The notes under the pieces are model-generated. The model made no database searches, was not told the origin of the DNA, and was given only the letters and a program-made list of their open reading frames with translations. Source: Streptomyces sp. LHD-70 (lineage in GTDB: Bacteria; Actinomycetota; Actinomycetes; Streptomycetales; Streptomycetaceae). Taken from it: 64,000 bases of DNA. A program made the position numbers and the translations under genes. Location: positions 186,001-250,000 of the forward strand of contig NZ_JAVIFW010000007.1 in NCBI RefSeq assembly GCF_031157275.1. The letters run 5' to 3'. This document shows, one piece after another, positions 53,953 to 62,197 of this stretch (positions are counted from its first letter, which is position 1; the number at the start of each line of letters is the position of its first letter).

Positions 53953-55284
53953 ATGCTGTTCCACGACCGTGAGGATGCGGGGCGGCGCCTCGCCGAGGCA
54001 GTGCGCCACCTGAAGGGCGAGCGGCCCGTCGTGCTCGGTCTGCCACGGGGCGGAGTGCCGGTGGCGTTTGAAGTGGCCCGAGCTCTCGACGCCCCGCTCG
54101 ACGTGATCGTCGTACGCAAACTCGGTGTCCCCCACCAGCCGGAGCTGGGCTTCGGGGCGATCGGCGAGGGCGGCGTGCGGGTGCTGAGCGAGGACATCGT
54201 GCGGCACGCCGGGGTCGACGCGGACCAGATGGCGGCGGTCGAGCAGCGCGAGGGGCTGGAGCTGCGGCGGCGGGCCGTGCGGTACCGCGAGGGGCGGGAC
54301 CGGGTGCGGGTCGAGGGGCGTACGGCCGTCGTGGTGGACGACGGGATCGCGACCGGCGCGACGGCCGCGGCGGCCTGCCGGGTCGCACGGGCGCAGGGCG
54401 CGGCCCGGGTGATCCTCGCCGTGCCGACGGCGCCCGCGGACACGGCGGAGCGGATGCGTGCGGTGGCCGACGAGGTGGTGTGCCTGTCCGCGCCGCACCT
54501 GTTCGGGTCCGTGGGCGAGTGGTACCGGGACTTCTCGCAGACCTCCGACGAGGAGGTGATCGCCCTGCTGTCCCGGGCCGCGGCGGCCCACCCGCATGTG
54601 ACCGGGGTGGGCGTCGAGGTCGCGGAGGAGCTGGAGGTCGTGGTGGACGCCGGGGCGGTCCGGCTCGCCGGGGACCTCGCGCTGCCGGAGGGCGCCGAGG
54701 CCGTGGTGATGTTCGCGCACGGCTCGGGCAGCAGCCGGCACAGCCCGCGCAACCGCTGGGTGGCGACGGCGCTGCGCGACGCCGGTCTCGGCACGCTCCT
54801 CTTCGACCTGCTCACCCCGGACGAGGAGGGCGACCGCCGCAATGTCTTCGACATCGACACCCTGGCGGACCGGCTGCTCGGCGCGACGCGCTGGCTGCGC
54901 GAGCGCGAGTCCCTGCCCATCGGCTACTTCGGCGCCAGCACGGGTGCCGCCGCCGCACTGCGGGCCGCCGCGGGTGACGCGGCGGTCGGCGCGGTGGTGT
55001 CGCGCGGCGGCCGGCCCGACCTGGCCGCGCCCCGCCTCGGCGACGTGGAGGCGCCGACCCTGCTGATCGTCGGTGGCGACGACTCGCTCGTCATCGACCT
55101 CAACCGGGCCGCGCAGGCCGAACTGCACTGCGAGAACCGGCTTGAGATCGTCCCGAGGGCCACCCATCTCTTCGAGGAGCCCGGAGCCCTCGACCAGGTC
55201 GCGGACCTCGCGCGGGACTGGTTCATCCGGCACCTGACGTCGGCGGGCGACCGTCCGGGGCCGGTCCACATCGTGACGCCGTAG
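53953..55284 (+). CDS. Phosphoribosyltransferase / alpha-beta hydrolase fusion protein
   Basis: A 443-residue two-domain protein. Residues 1-215 are a PRTase fold: HLKGERPVVLGLPRGGVPVA, IVVRKLGVPHQPELGFGAIG, and the PRPP loop VVVDDGIATGATAAAACRVA. Residues 225-443 are a dienelactone-hydrolase-like fold: AVVMFAHGSGSSRHSPRNRW, nucleophile elbow GYFGASTGAAAALRAA (Ser in GASTG), then PTLLIVGGDDSLV (acid) and ATHLFEEPGAL (His). ATG 53953 (53938 possible). It combines a nucleotide-sugar-type transferase fold with a serine hydrolase; the combined reaction is unknown. Confidence 0.9.
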   Translation: MLFHDREDAGRRLAEAVRHLKGERPVVLGLPRGGVPVAFEVARALDAPLDVIVVRKLGVPHQPELGFGAIGEGGVRVLSEDIVRHAGVDADQMAAVEQREGLELRRRAVRYREGRDRVRVEGRTAVVVDDGIATGATAAAACRVARAQGAARVILAVPTAPADTAERMRAVADEVVCLSAPHLFGSVGEWYRDFSQTSDEEVIALLSRAAAAHPHVTGVGVEVAEELEVVVDAGAVRLAGDLALPEGAEAVVMFAHGSGSSRHSPRNRWVATALRDAGLGTLLFDLLTPDEEGDRRNVFDIDTLADRLLGATRWLRERESLPIGYFGASTGAAAALRAAAGDAAVGAVVSRGGRPDLAAPRLGDVEAPTLLIVGGDDSLVIDLNRAAQAELHCENRLEIVPRATHLFEEPGALDQVADLARDWFIRHLTSAGDRPGPVHIVTP

Positions 55285-55347
55285 CGATCATCCGGGCGTC
55301 AATCTCCTTGTGTACGAGGGAAGTTGACCTCGCACGTCCTGTTGACA

Positions 55348-55359
55348 TGGTACAGACCA
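55348..55359. promoter_or_regulatory. DasR-like operator (dre-type) TGGTACAGACCA before chitinase
   Basis: Matches the consensus core TGGTCTAGACCA at 10 of 12 positions, immediately after a TTGACA -35-like hexamer (55342-55347), 53 nt before the chitinase start. Fits control by the N-acetylglucosamine regulator DasR. Confidence 0.6.
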
Positions 55360-55411
55360 ATGCGGTTGAGTGCGGCCACCCCCACAAGCCCCCACCGCAA
55401 GGGAGTCACCG

Positions 55412-56155
55412 ATGTCGAGGACTCGCATCGTGGCCGCGCTGGCTTCGCTCATGGCCGCCTGCGCACTGTTCATTGTCATGCCCATGACCTCGCAGGCCGC
55501 CCAGGTCAAGCCCGACGCCGACCAGGGCAAGGCAGCCGAATTCATCGTCAGCAAAGCGCAGTTCGAGCAGATCTACCCGAACCGCAACGCCTTCTATACG
55601 TACGAGGGCCTCACCGCCGCGCTCGACGCGTACCCGGCGTTCGCCAACACCGGCAGCGACACGGTCAAGAAGCAGGAGGCCGCCGCGTTCCTCGCCAACG
55701 TCGGGCACGAGACCGGCGGCCTGGTGCACGTCGTCGAGCAGAACGAGGACAACTACCCCCACTACTGCGACGCGAACCAGCCCTACGGCTGCCCCGCGGG
55801 CCAGGCCGCGTACTACGGCCGCGGGCCGATCCAGCTGAGCTGGAACTTCAACTACAAGGCCGCCGGTGACGCCCTCGGCATCGACCTGCTCAACGACCCG
55901 TGGAAGGTGGAGAAGGACTCGGCCGTCGCCTGGAAGACGGGCCTCTGGTACTGGAACACCCAGTCCGGCCCCGGCACGATGACCCCGCACGACGCGATGG
56001 TCAACGGCGCGGGCTTCGGCGAGACCATCCGCGCCATCAACGGCAGCCTGGAGTGCGACGGCGGCAACCCGGGCCAGGTGCAGAGCAGGGTCGACAACTA
56101 CAAGCGCATCACCGGCATCCTCGGCACCACGCCGGGCGACAACCTGACCTGCTGA
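55412..56155 (+). CDS. Secreted GH19 chitinase, catalytic domain only
   Basis: 247 residues: Sec signal peptide (residues 1-29, ending SQAAQ-type, TSQAA) and a complete GH19 domain. Catalytic Glu100 in ANVGHETGGLVHVVEQNEDN and second acid near Glu109; substrate-cleft QAAYYGRGPIQLSWNFNYKA; Cys pairs (YCDANQPYGC; LECDGG...NLTC). No chitin-binding module, like the short ChiG-type enzymes. AAGGGA precedes the ATG. The dre-like site upstream suggests induction by chito-oligosaccharides or GlcNAc through DasR. Confidence 0.94.
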   Translation: MSRTRIVAALASLMAACALFIVMPMTSQAAQVKPDADQGKAAEFIVSKAQFEQIYPNRNAFYTYEGLTAALDAYPAFANTGSDTVKKQEAAAFLANVGHETGGLVHVVEQNEDNYPHYCDANQPYGCPAGQAAYYGRGPIQLSWNFNYKAAGDALGIDLLNDPWKVEKDSAVAWKTGLWYWNTQSGPGTMTPHDAMVNGAGFGETIRAINGSLECDGGNPGQVQSRVDNYKRITGILGTTPGDNLTC

Positions 56156-56185
56156 CGTTCACCCCTGGCGCGCAGCCGCCGCGTA

Positions 56186-56220
56186 CGGATCCGGCCGGGC
56201 ACCGCGCCCGGCCGGATCCG
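56186..56220. terminator. Hairpin terminator after chitinase (15-bp perfect stem, 5-nt loop)
   Basis: CGGATCCGGCCGGGC pairs exactly with GCCCGGCCGGATCCG around ACCGC, 30 nt after the chitinase stop. Confidence 0.85.
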
Positions 56221-56312
56221 CGCGTGACCACCGCTCCCAGCCCTCCCTAACTCCCCCTGAACACAGGGGAGTTGATAGGATTCCGGGCGCCGAAACCGGG
56301 GGTGAGGGGCAC

Positions 56313-56891
56313 ATGACCGCGGAAGAGGAGCCGCCCGCCGGCGGACAGGTCGGCGGACAGGTCGGCGGGCAAGTCGGCGGGCAAGTCGGCGGGCGGATGC
56401 GGCATCTCGCCCAGGAGGTCGAGAAGATCGCGGCCGAGGCCCGGATCGGGGCACGCAGGGCGCAGCGGCGCAGCAAGCTGTGGAACGCCACGTACATCTG
56501 TCTCGGCTTTCCGGCCGCCGTGCTCGCCGGGATCTCCGGTGCAGCGGGGCTCGCCTCGGCCGGAGCGCGGGTACCGGCGGCGATCCTGGCCCTGCTCTCG
56601 GCGGGCTTCTCCGCCGGGTCCACGTTCCTGCGCGCCGACGCACGGCAGATGGCCAACCTCCGTCGCCGCTACGCCTGGCAGCGCCTGGAGACCCGCGCCC
56701 GCCTCGTCCTCGCGCACGAGGCGTACGAAGGAGTCGAGCGACTGCACACCGCCCTGGTCGAGTTGCTGGAGCTGCGCGCCGCGATTCCCTCCAGCGCCCT
56801 CGTCCTGGTCGAGTCGGTGCCGCCCCAGCCCCAACCCCCGATCGGCCCGGCAACACCTCCGGCACTACCGGGCCCGCAGGGCGAACCGTGA
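56313..56891 (+). CDS. SLATT-like two-TM protein with GGQV repeat N terminus
   Basis: A 192-residue protein. Residues 9-27 are four GGQV units from 12-nt DNA repeats (56337-56396). Then an amphipathic helix (MRHLAQEVEKIAAEARIGAR), two transmembrane segments (LWNATYICLGFPAAVLAGIS; PAAILALLSAGFSAGSTFLR) and a C-terminal helix pair (ANLRRRYAWQRLETRARLVL). This helix-TM-TM-helix order with Arg-rich flanks resembles SLATT (DUF4231-like) effectors of nucleotide-sensing defence systems, but no SMODS, SLOG or TIR partner is adjacent. The assignment is by pattern only. Confidence 0.6.
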   Translation: MTAEEEPPAGGQVGGQVGGQVGGQVGGRMRHLAQEVEKIAAEARIGARRAQRRSKLWNATYICLGFPAAVLAGISGAAGLASAGARVPAAILALLSAGFSAGSTFLRADARQMANLRRRYAWQRLETRARLVLAHEAYEGVERLHTALVELLELRAAIPSSALVLVESVPPQPQPPIGPATPPALPGPQGEP

Positions 56892-56996
56892 GGCACGCGC
56901 CTGACCCCGCCCCCCCCCCGACCGCGGTTGCGAGGTGCCGGTGGAGCGTCGAGTGTTGATCTGCCGGTACGACGCGGGGGAGGGCAGGAGGAAGAC

Positions 56997-57458
56997 ATGT
57001 CCGGAAGCACGCCTCACCCGTCCCACCCGCACGCCCACACGGAGCACCCGCACGGCCACCAGGAGAGCAACGCGCTCGCCTCGGGCGGTGTCATGTTCGC
57101 CGGTGTCCTGCTGATGCTGGAGGGGATGTTCTCCGCCATCGCCGGCATCTCGGCCATCGCCAAGGACGACGTGTACGCCCGGCTCGGCGACTACGTCTTC
57201 GAGCTCAACCTGACCAGCTGGGGCTGGATCCACCTGGTCGTCGGTGTGATCGCCTTCATCACCGGCGCCGGACTGCTGAAAGGCGCCGCCTGGGCCCGCA
57301 CCCTCGGCGTGACCATCGCGGCGCTGGTCGTACTGCTGCAGTTCCTGTGGCTGCCGTACCAGCCGATCTGGTCCCTGGTGACCATCGCCCTCGCGGTCTT
57401 CGTCATCTGGGCGCTGTGCACCGACACGGGCCGTGAGCCCGCCCCGCACATCGACTGA
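56997..57458 (+). CDS. DUF7144 family membrane protein
   Basis: A 153-residue protein: His/Pro-rich N-terminal tail (HPSHPHAHTEHPHGHQES), then four transmembrane segments (VMFAGVLLMLEGMFSAIAGI; WGWIHLVVGVIAFITGAGLL; LGVTIAALVVLLQFLWLPYQ; WSLVTIALAVFVIWALC) as in the DUF7144 family. AGGAGG precedes ATG 56997. The His-rich tail could bind metal. Function unknown. Confidence 0.87.
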   Translation: MSGSTPHPSHPHAHTEHPHGHQESNALASGGVMFAGVLLMLEGMFSAIAGISAIAKDDVYARLGDYVFELNLTSWGWIHLVVGVIAFITGAGLLKGAAWARTLGVTIAALVVLLQFLWLPYQPIWSLVTIALAVFVIWALCTDTGREPAPHID

Positions 57459-57527
57459 CGTGGCCCGGAGACGAAGAGGCGCACACCTCCCTGACCTGCC
57501 GCCGAAGGCGGATCGTAGGCTGAGCCC

Positions 57528-58172
57528 ATGACTGACGCGCTTGCACCGACGACTCCCGATGCCGCCTTCGAGATGCTGATGGCGGGCAACCAGCGGTTCG
57601 TGACCGGGGCGCCCTCGCACCCCAACCAGGACGCCGCACGCCGCACCGAGACCGCGCCGGGGCAGAGCCCGTTCGCGGTGATGTTCGGGTGCTCCGACTC
57701 CCGCCTCGCCGCGGAGATCATCTTCGACCGGGGCATCGGCGACCTGTTCGTCGTCCGCACCGCCGGCCAGGTCCTGGGCAACGAGGTCCTGGGCAGCATC
57801 GAGTACGGGGTGAGTGTGCTCGGCACTCCGCTGGTCGTGGTCCTCGGACACGACTCCTGCGGCGCCGTCGCCGCCGCCCGTGCCGCGGTGGAGGACGGCG
57901 CGGCGGCGGAGGGCTTCGTCCGGGACGTCGTCGAGCGCGTGACGCCGAGCGTGCTGGCCGCGCGGGCGGCCGGGCGGACGAGCGAGAGCGAGATCCTGCA
58001 CGAGCACATCCGGCGCACGGTGGACCTGCTGCTCGACCGTTCCCACCTCCTCGCGGAGCGGGTCGAGGCGGGGCAGGTGGCCGTGGTGGGCCTCGCGTAC
58101 CAACTCTCGGACGGCACCGCGCAGTTGATCGCCTCCCGGGGCCTGAGCGATTCGGTCACGAAGGCGGCCTGA
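57528..58172 (+). CDS. Beta-class carbonic anhydrase
   Basis: 214 residues. Zinc ligands Cys55 with the CSDSR motif (MFGCSDSRLAAEI) and His108/Cys111 in VVVLGHDSCGAV; further core LFVVRTAGQVLGNEVLGSIE. Catalyses CO2 hydration to bicarbonate, supplying carboxylases. TAGGCT (57516-57521) lies six bases before the ATG, so it is probably leaderless. Stands alone. Confidence 0.94.
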   Translation: MTDALAPTTPDAAFEMLMAGNQRFVTGAPSHPNQDAARRTETAPGQSPFAVMFGCSDSRLAAEIIFDRGIGDLFVVRTAGQVLGNEVLGSIEYGVSVLGTPLVVVLGHDSCGAVAAARAAVEDGAAAEGFVRDVVERVTPSVLAARAAGRTSESEILHEHIRRTVDLLLDRSHLLAERVEAGQVAVVGLAYQLSDGTAQLIASRGLSDSVTKAA

Positions 58173-58315
58173 GCGCGCGCGGACGCCGGCCCGCCTCCGT
58201 CAGGCCGTACCGGTGGCGGGCCAGCCCTTCCCAGGGGTCGGTGTCGAGACGGTCACCGAGGTCGGTGACCGTCCAGCTGCGGGCCGTGAGACCCGGTGTG
58301 TCCCGGTGTCCCCGG
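58156..58315 (-). pseudogene. Possible C-terminal gene relic (unidentified)
   Basis: A minus-strand frame reading DTPGLTARSWTVTDLGDRLD and DPWEGLARHRYGLTEAG to a TGA at 58156 looks like real protein sequence. It has no start codon and begins inside the neighbouring epimerase region. I do not recognise the family. Alternatively chance. Confidence 0.35.
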
Positions 58316-58318
58316 CCA

Positions 58319-59344
58319 TCAGCCGACCTTGCTGCCGGCCAGCGGCGAGGTCGGTCCGCCCGCGCCGTGGCGCAGTCCGTGCAGCAGCTCCTCGACCGTC
58401 TCGATCGCGGTGTGCCGGGGTCGCCAGCCGAGCCGGTCGCGGGCTCGTCCGCAGTCCATCAGCGGCAGCCGCAGCACCGCGTCGAACAACTGCGGAGACG
58501 CCGGTACGAGATGCAGGCCCCAGGCCGCCGCGAGGGTGGAGCGCGCGGCCTGGGACGGCATCCGGACCAGACGGGCGTCGAACAGCTCGGCCAGGGTCTC
58601 CGCGTCGAGCGGCGGCTGTGCGGCGAGGTTGAACGCGCCGCGCGCATCGGAGTGCAGGGCGAGCCGGTAGGCCTCGGCGGCGTCGTCCGTGTGCAGGGCC
58701 TGCACCCGTAGGCCGGGGATGTCCGGAAGCAGCGGCAGCCGTTCGGGGCGGGCCAGCGGGCCGGGGACGAAGCGACCGGCGAACAGCCTGCGCTGCCGGC
58801 TCGCCGACTGCTCCTTGAAGAGGAACGCGGGCCGCATCCGTACGATCCGGGTCTCCGGGCGCTGCTGCTCCACCGCGTCCAACACCCGTTCCAGATACGC
58901 CTTCTCACGGCAGTACGCGGCCTCCGGCCAGCCGTGCGTCGGCCAGGACTCGTCCACGGCGTGGTCCTTGGGGCCGGGTGAGTACGCGGCGACGGACGAG
59001 GCGTGCACCAGCGTCGGCACGCCCGCGGCCAGCACGGACCGGAAGAGGTGCAGGCTGCCGAGGACGTTGGTCCGCCAGGTCAGCGCGGGGTTGCGGGTGG
59101 GCTGGAAGCGCCAGGCGAGGTGGACGACCGCGTCCACGCCGCGCAGATGGTCGCCGAGTGCGTCCTCCGCGGCGAGGTCGACGGCCGCCCACTCGGTCTT
59201 CGGGGGCGACCAGTCCGGGACACGGCGTGCCATGCCGAGGACCGAGCCGACCCGGGGGTCTTCGGCGAGGGCCCCGACCAGGCTCGTCCCGACGTTGCCG
59301 GTGGCGCCCGTGACGGCGACCCGCAGGGCGCTTGCTGTGTTCAT
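58319..59344 (-). CDS. NAD(P)-dependent epimerase/dehydratase family protein
   Basis: A 341-residue extended SDR: LRVAVTGATGNVGTSLVGAL (Rossmann loop), AVVHLAWRFQPTRNPALTWR, TLVHASSVAAYSPGPKDHAV (Ser), YCREKAYLERVLDAV (Tyr-x3-Lys) and VQALHTDDAAEAYRLALHSD. Complete length. GGGAGG precedes the ATG at 59344. Divergent from the sigma factor region. Nucleotide-sugar or other substrate not predictable. The 290 nt between it and the sigma factor gene hold only AGCGTCCTG repeats and no gene. Confidence 0.92.
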   Translation of the reverse strand: MNTASALRVAVTGATGNVGTSLVGALAEDPRVGSVLGMARRVPDWSPPKTEWAAVDLAAEDALGDHLRGVDAVVHLAWRFQPTRNPALTWRTNVLGSLHLFRSVLAAGVPTLVHASSVAAYSPGPKDHAVDESWPTHGWPEAAYCREKAYLERVLDAVEQQRPETRIVRMRPAFLFKEQSASRQRRLFAGRFVPGPLARPERLPLLPDIPGLRVQALHTDDAAEAYRLALHSDARGAFNLAAQPPLDAETLAELFDARLVRMPSQAARSTLAAAWGLHLVPASPQLFDAVLRLPLMDCGRARDRLGWRPRHTAIETVEELLHGLRHGAGGPTSPLAGSKVG

Positions 59345-59634
59345 GGTCCCGTCCTCCCGTTCCGCAGCCGGTGCACACGCCGGGTTCCCGTACGAGCGCC
59401 GCGCACACGCGTGGGGCCCGTAGGGGAGGCCTCAGAGGCGCCCGGGAGCGTCCTGCAGCGTCCTGGAGCGCACGACTCGCGGTGCGGCGCGTGCGGAGGA
59501 CAATGGCTAGGAGAGACGACCTGTGCTTCGGACGAGAGCGCGATCGGGAACGGCCGGCCGCCCCCGGAGTCTCAGCCGGGTCCCCGCGCTGTTCCTCGCG
59601 CCCCTCCGGCCGCAGCGTTGAGGAGCGGATGCTC

Positions 59635-60477
59635 ATGCTCACCGACCGATCTGCCCAGGCAGGACGGCCTGGCACCCGCCGGCGCTCCCGTCGGCGCCGG
59701 CACGACGACGCCCCGGACACCCACCAGGCCTTCACCCGCCTCCACGGCCTCGCCCCGGGGCCGGAGCACGACGCGCTCTGCGAGGAACTGTTCGAGGCCT
59801 GGCTGCCGATGGCCCACCGCATCGCCGGCCGCTATCACGGCAAGGGCGAGGCCCTCGAGGACCTCCAGCAGATCGCCGCACTCGGCCTGCTCAAGGCCAT
59901 CAAGGGCTACGACCCGCGCCGCGGCCCCTTCGAGCCGTACGCCGTGCCCACGATCAGCGGCGAGATCCGCCGCCACTTCCGCGACCACACCTGGGACGTG
60001 CACGTGCCCCGCCGTATCCAGGATCTGCGCAACACGGTCCGCGTCGCGCACCGCGAACTGTCCCAGCGGCCCGGCAGCCCCGAGCCGACCATCCGGCAGC
60101 TGGCCCGGCACACCGGCCTCTCCGAGCAGGACGTCCAGGAGGGCCAGCAGGCGCTGAGCAGTTACAGCGCGCTCTCCCTCGACGCGGAACCCGACCGTGA
60201 GGACGGCGTCTCCCTGGCCGACACTCTGGGCACCCCCGACCCCTCGTACGACCTCGTCGTGGACCGGCTCGCGGCCGGGTCCAGCATCCGGCACCTGCCG
60301 CTCAGGGAACGGACCATCCTCTATCTGCGGTTCTTCGAGGGCCAGACGCAGAGCCGGATCGCCGAGGAGATCGGCGTCTCCCAGATGCAGGTGTGCCGGA
60401 TCCTCGCGCAGACCTGCTCGCGCGTACGGGAGGAGGTCGCGGGCGGCGGGGACGAGCAGTGCTGCCGCACCGATTGA
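59635..60477 (+). CDS. SigB/SigF-type RNA polymerase sigma factor
   Basis: A 280-residue group-3 sigma factor with regions 2, 3 and 4: region 2 IAALGLLKAIKGYDPRRGPF and EIRRHFRDHTWDVHVPRRIQ; region 3 PTIRQLARHTGLSEQDVQE; region 4 LPLRERTILYLRFFEGQTQS then RIAEEIGVSQMQVCRILAQ. ATG 59635 is preferred to 59629 because GAGGAG is nine rather than three bases away. These factors are controlled by RsbW-like anti-sigma kinases and SpoIIE-type phosphatases; none is adjacent. The N terminus (about 30 residues) is basic and not conserved. Confidence 0.92.
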   Translation: MLTDRSAQAGRPGTRRRSRRRRHDDAPDTHQAFTRLHGLAPGPEHDALCEELFEAWLPMAHRIAGRYHGKGEALEDLQQIAALGLLKAIKGYDPRRGPFEPYAVPTISGEIRRHFRDHTWDVHVPRRIQDLRNTVRVAHRELSQRPGSPEPTIRQLARHTGLSEQDVQEGQQALSSYSALSLDAEPDREDGVSLADTLGTPDPSYDLVVDRLAAGSSIRHLPLRERTILYLRFFEGQTQSRIAEEIGVSQMQVCRILAQTCSRVREEVAGGGDEQCCRTD

Positions 60478-60533
60478 GCGGGGAGACCGGTGCCGGTCGG
60501 GGGCCGGCCGTCGGCCTTGCCTGGCGCCGGACA

Positions 60534-60722
60534 TCAGCACCGGGCCCAGGGCGCTCCCAGTTCGGCGTAGCCGGTGAGGGTGTCGGCGCCGGCCGCGACG
60601 AGTCCGTCGATGCCGTGCACGACACGGCGGACGGCGCCGTCGGTGCCGCCGGGCCGGATGCTCCACGCCTCGGCGGGAAGGGCGCTCGGTTCGCGTGCGG
60701 TCCTGACCGCCTCGACGACGCG
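60534..60722 (-). pseudogene. C-terminal relic, left arm of a deletion scar
   Basis: The minus-strand frame (VVEAVRTAREPSALPAEAWS, then GAVRRVVHGIDGLVAAGADT, ending ELGAPWARC) reads as genuine protein but has lost its N-terminal part at about 60722. Family not recognised. The region 60478-60843 contains no intact gene. Confidence 0.5.
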
Positions 60723-60724
60723 GC

Positions 60725-60817
60725 CCCGAGGGCGTGACGTCCCTGGGCTTCGCGGACAAGGTGGCGTCGTACCGGCCGGCCCCGGGGCGGTACGAGGTGA
60801 CGTCCGTGCTCGCCTGA
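60725..60817 (+). pseudogene. C-terminal relic, right arm of the same scar
   Basis: The plus-strand frame GPEGVTSLGFADKVASYRPA, ending GRYEVTSVLA, looks like the terminal beta-rich part of an enzyme (a glycoside hydrolase would fit, unproven). It abuts the opposite-strand relic at about 60722-60725. Confidence 0.45.
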
Positions 60818-60843
60818 CCTGCCCGGGCCAGGCCACGCGGCGC

Positions 60844-61875
60844 CTACCGGCCCCGGGAGGCCAACGTCGATCTGCGGACGACGAGTTCGGGCTGCAGCAC
60901 CACGTTCCGGTGCCGGTGGGGCTCGTCGCGGCCCAGCGCGTCGATCTCTTCGAGGAGCAGCTCGGCGGCCAGGGTTCCCATGGCGACGGCGGGCTGCCGT
61001 ACCGAGGTCAGGGGGACAGCGGCCGCCGAGGCGAACTCGATGTCGTCGTAGCCGACGATCGCCACGTCCTCGGGGACCCGGAGGCCCGCGGCGTACATGG
61101 CCTGGAGGACGCCCAGGGCGAGCAGGTCGTTGGCGCAGAACACCGCGGTGGGCCGGTCGGCCATGCCGAGCAGCCGGGAGCCGGCGTCCCGTCCGGCGGC
61201 GACGTCCAGACGGTCGCCCGAGAGTTCACGCAGCGCCTCGGGCCCGTGCCCGGCTTCGCGCAGCGCGGCGAGGGCACCGGTGCGGCGGTCCCGTACCTGG
61301 TTGAGGGTCTCGGATCCGCTGACGTAGGCGATCGAGCGGTGTCCGGCCTCCAGGAGGTGGCGTACGGCGAGGGTGCCGCCGGTGACGTCGTCGACGGAGA
61401 CGGAGCACTCCTCGGCGTCCTGCGCCACCCGGTCGACGAGGACGAACGGGATGCCGGTGCGGCGGAAGTTCTCGATGTTGCGGCCGGTGGCGTCGGCGGG
61501 GGTCAACAGGACGCCGCGGACGCGCTGTTCGGCGAAGAGGGACAGGTACTCGGCCTCCTCGCTCTGGCTCTGGGCGCTGTTGCAGGTCATCACGCCGAGG
61601 CCGACGGCCCGTGCCGCCCGTTCCGCACCGCGGGTCACGTCGACGAAGAAGGGGTTGCCCATGTCGAGGACGACCAGGCCCATGATGCGGCTGTGGCCCG
61701 CCCGCAGTTGCCGTGCCGACTCACTGCGGACGTATCCCAGCTGCTCGATCGCGGACAGCACGCGGGTCCGGGTCTCGGGGCCGACCACGTCCGGGCGGTT
61801 GATGACGTTCGACACCGTTCCGACGGACACCCCGGCGGCCTTCGCGACGTCCTTGATACCCACCGATTGAGCCAT
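60844..61875 (-). CDS. LacI family regulator, probably of a lost rhamnose locus
   Basis: A 343-residue LacI/GalR repressor: HTH GIKDVAKAAGVSVGTVSNVI (about residues 6-25), hinge, and periplasmic-binding-like effector domain (RIMGLVVLDMGNPFFVDVTR; LTPADATGRNIENFRRTGIP; AVFCANDLLALGVLQAMYAA; IVGYDDIEFASAAAVPLTSV). AAGGA precedes the ATG at 61875. It lies between two deletion scars, one containing rhamnose transporter and kinase remnants, so its target operon is mostly gone. An orphan unless it controls genes elsewhere. Confidence 0.92.
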   Translation of the reverse strand: MAQSVGIKDVAKAAGVSVGTVSNVINRPDVVGPETRTRVLSAIEQLGYVRSESARQLRAGHSRIMGLVVLDMGNPFFVDVTRGAERAARAVGLGVMTCNSAQSQSEEAEYLSLFAEQRVRGVLLTPADATGRNIENFRRTGIPFVLVDRVAQDAEECSVSVDDVTGGTLAVRHLLEAGHRSIAYVSGSETLNQVRDRRTGALAALREAGHGPEALRELSGDRLDVAAGRDAGSRLLGMADRPTAVFCANDLLALGVLQAMYAAGLRVPEDVAIVGYDDIEFASAAAVPLTSVRQPAVAMGTLAAELLLEEIDALGRDEPHRHRNVVLQPELVVRRSTLASRGR

Positions 61876-61988
61876 CGGGAACTTTCCTTTGGTGAGAAGG
61901 CGGAACGGGAGACAGGGGGGTTCACGCTAGCCGCTCCCGTTCCGGATCAGTCGAGGTGGAACGCCTCGCGCGGCATCGAAGGAGGTGC

Positions 61989-62197
61989 TCAGAAGTCGTA
62001 GTCGTCGACGTTGTCCGCGTCGAGCACCGTCGGCTTGCCGAGGTTGACCACACCGTCCTTGCCGATGGTGAACTCGCCCATGTCACCGGCCCGGTAGGCC
62101 CCCAGGTTTGCCGGAGATCCGGCCCGACTCCAGGGCGACGGCCGTGTGGGCGGCGAGGGCTCCGAGCTGGGCCGGGTCCCAGAGCTCAAAGTTCCCG
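61989..62197 (-). pseudogene. C-terminal relic of a rhamnose-type ABC sugar-binding protein
   Basis: GNFELWDPAQLGALAAHTAV and ALESGRISGKPG match the C-terminal part of RhaS-type binding proteins. After a frameshift near 62105 the sequence continues NLGAYRAGDMGEFTIGKDGV and ends LDADNVDDYDF, the normal family end. About 70 codons remain, with no N terminus or signal peptide. Confidence 0.75.
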
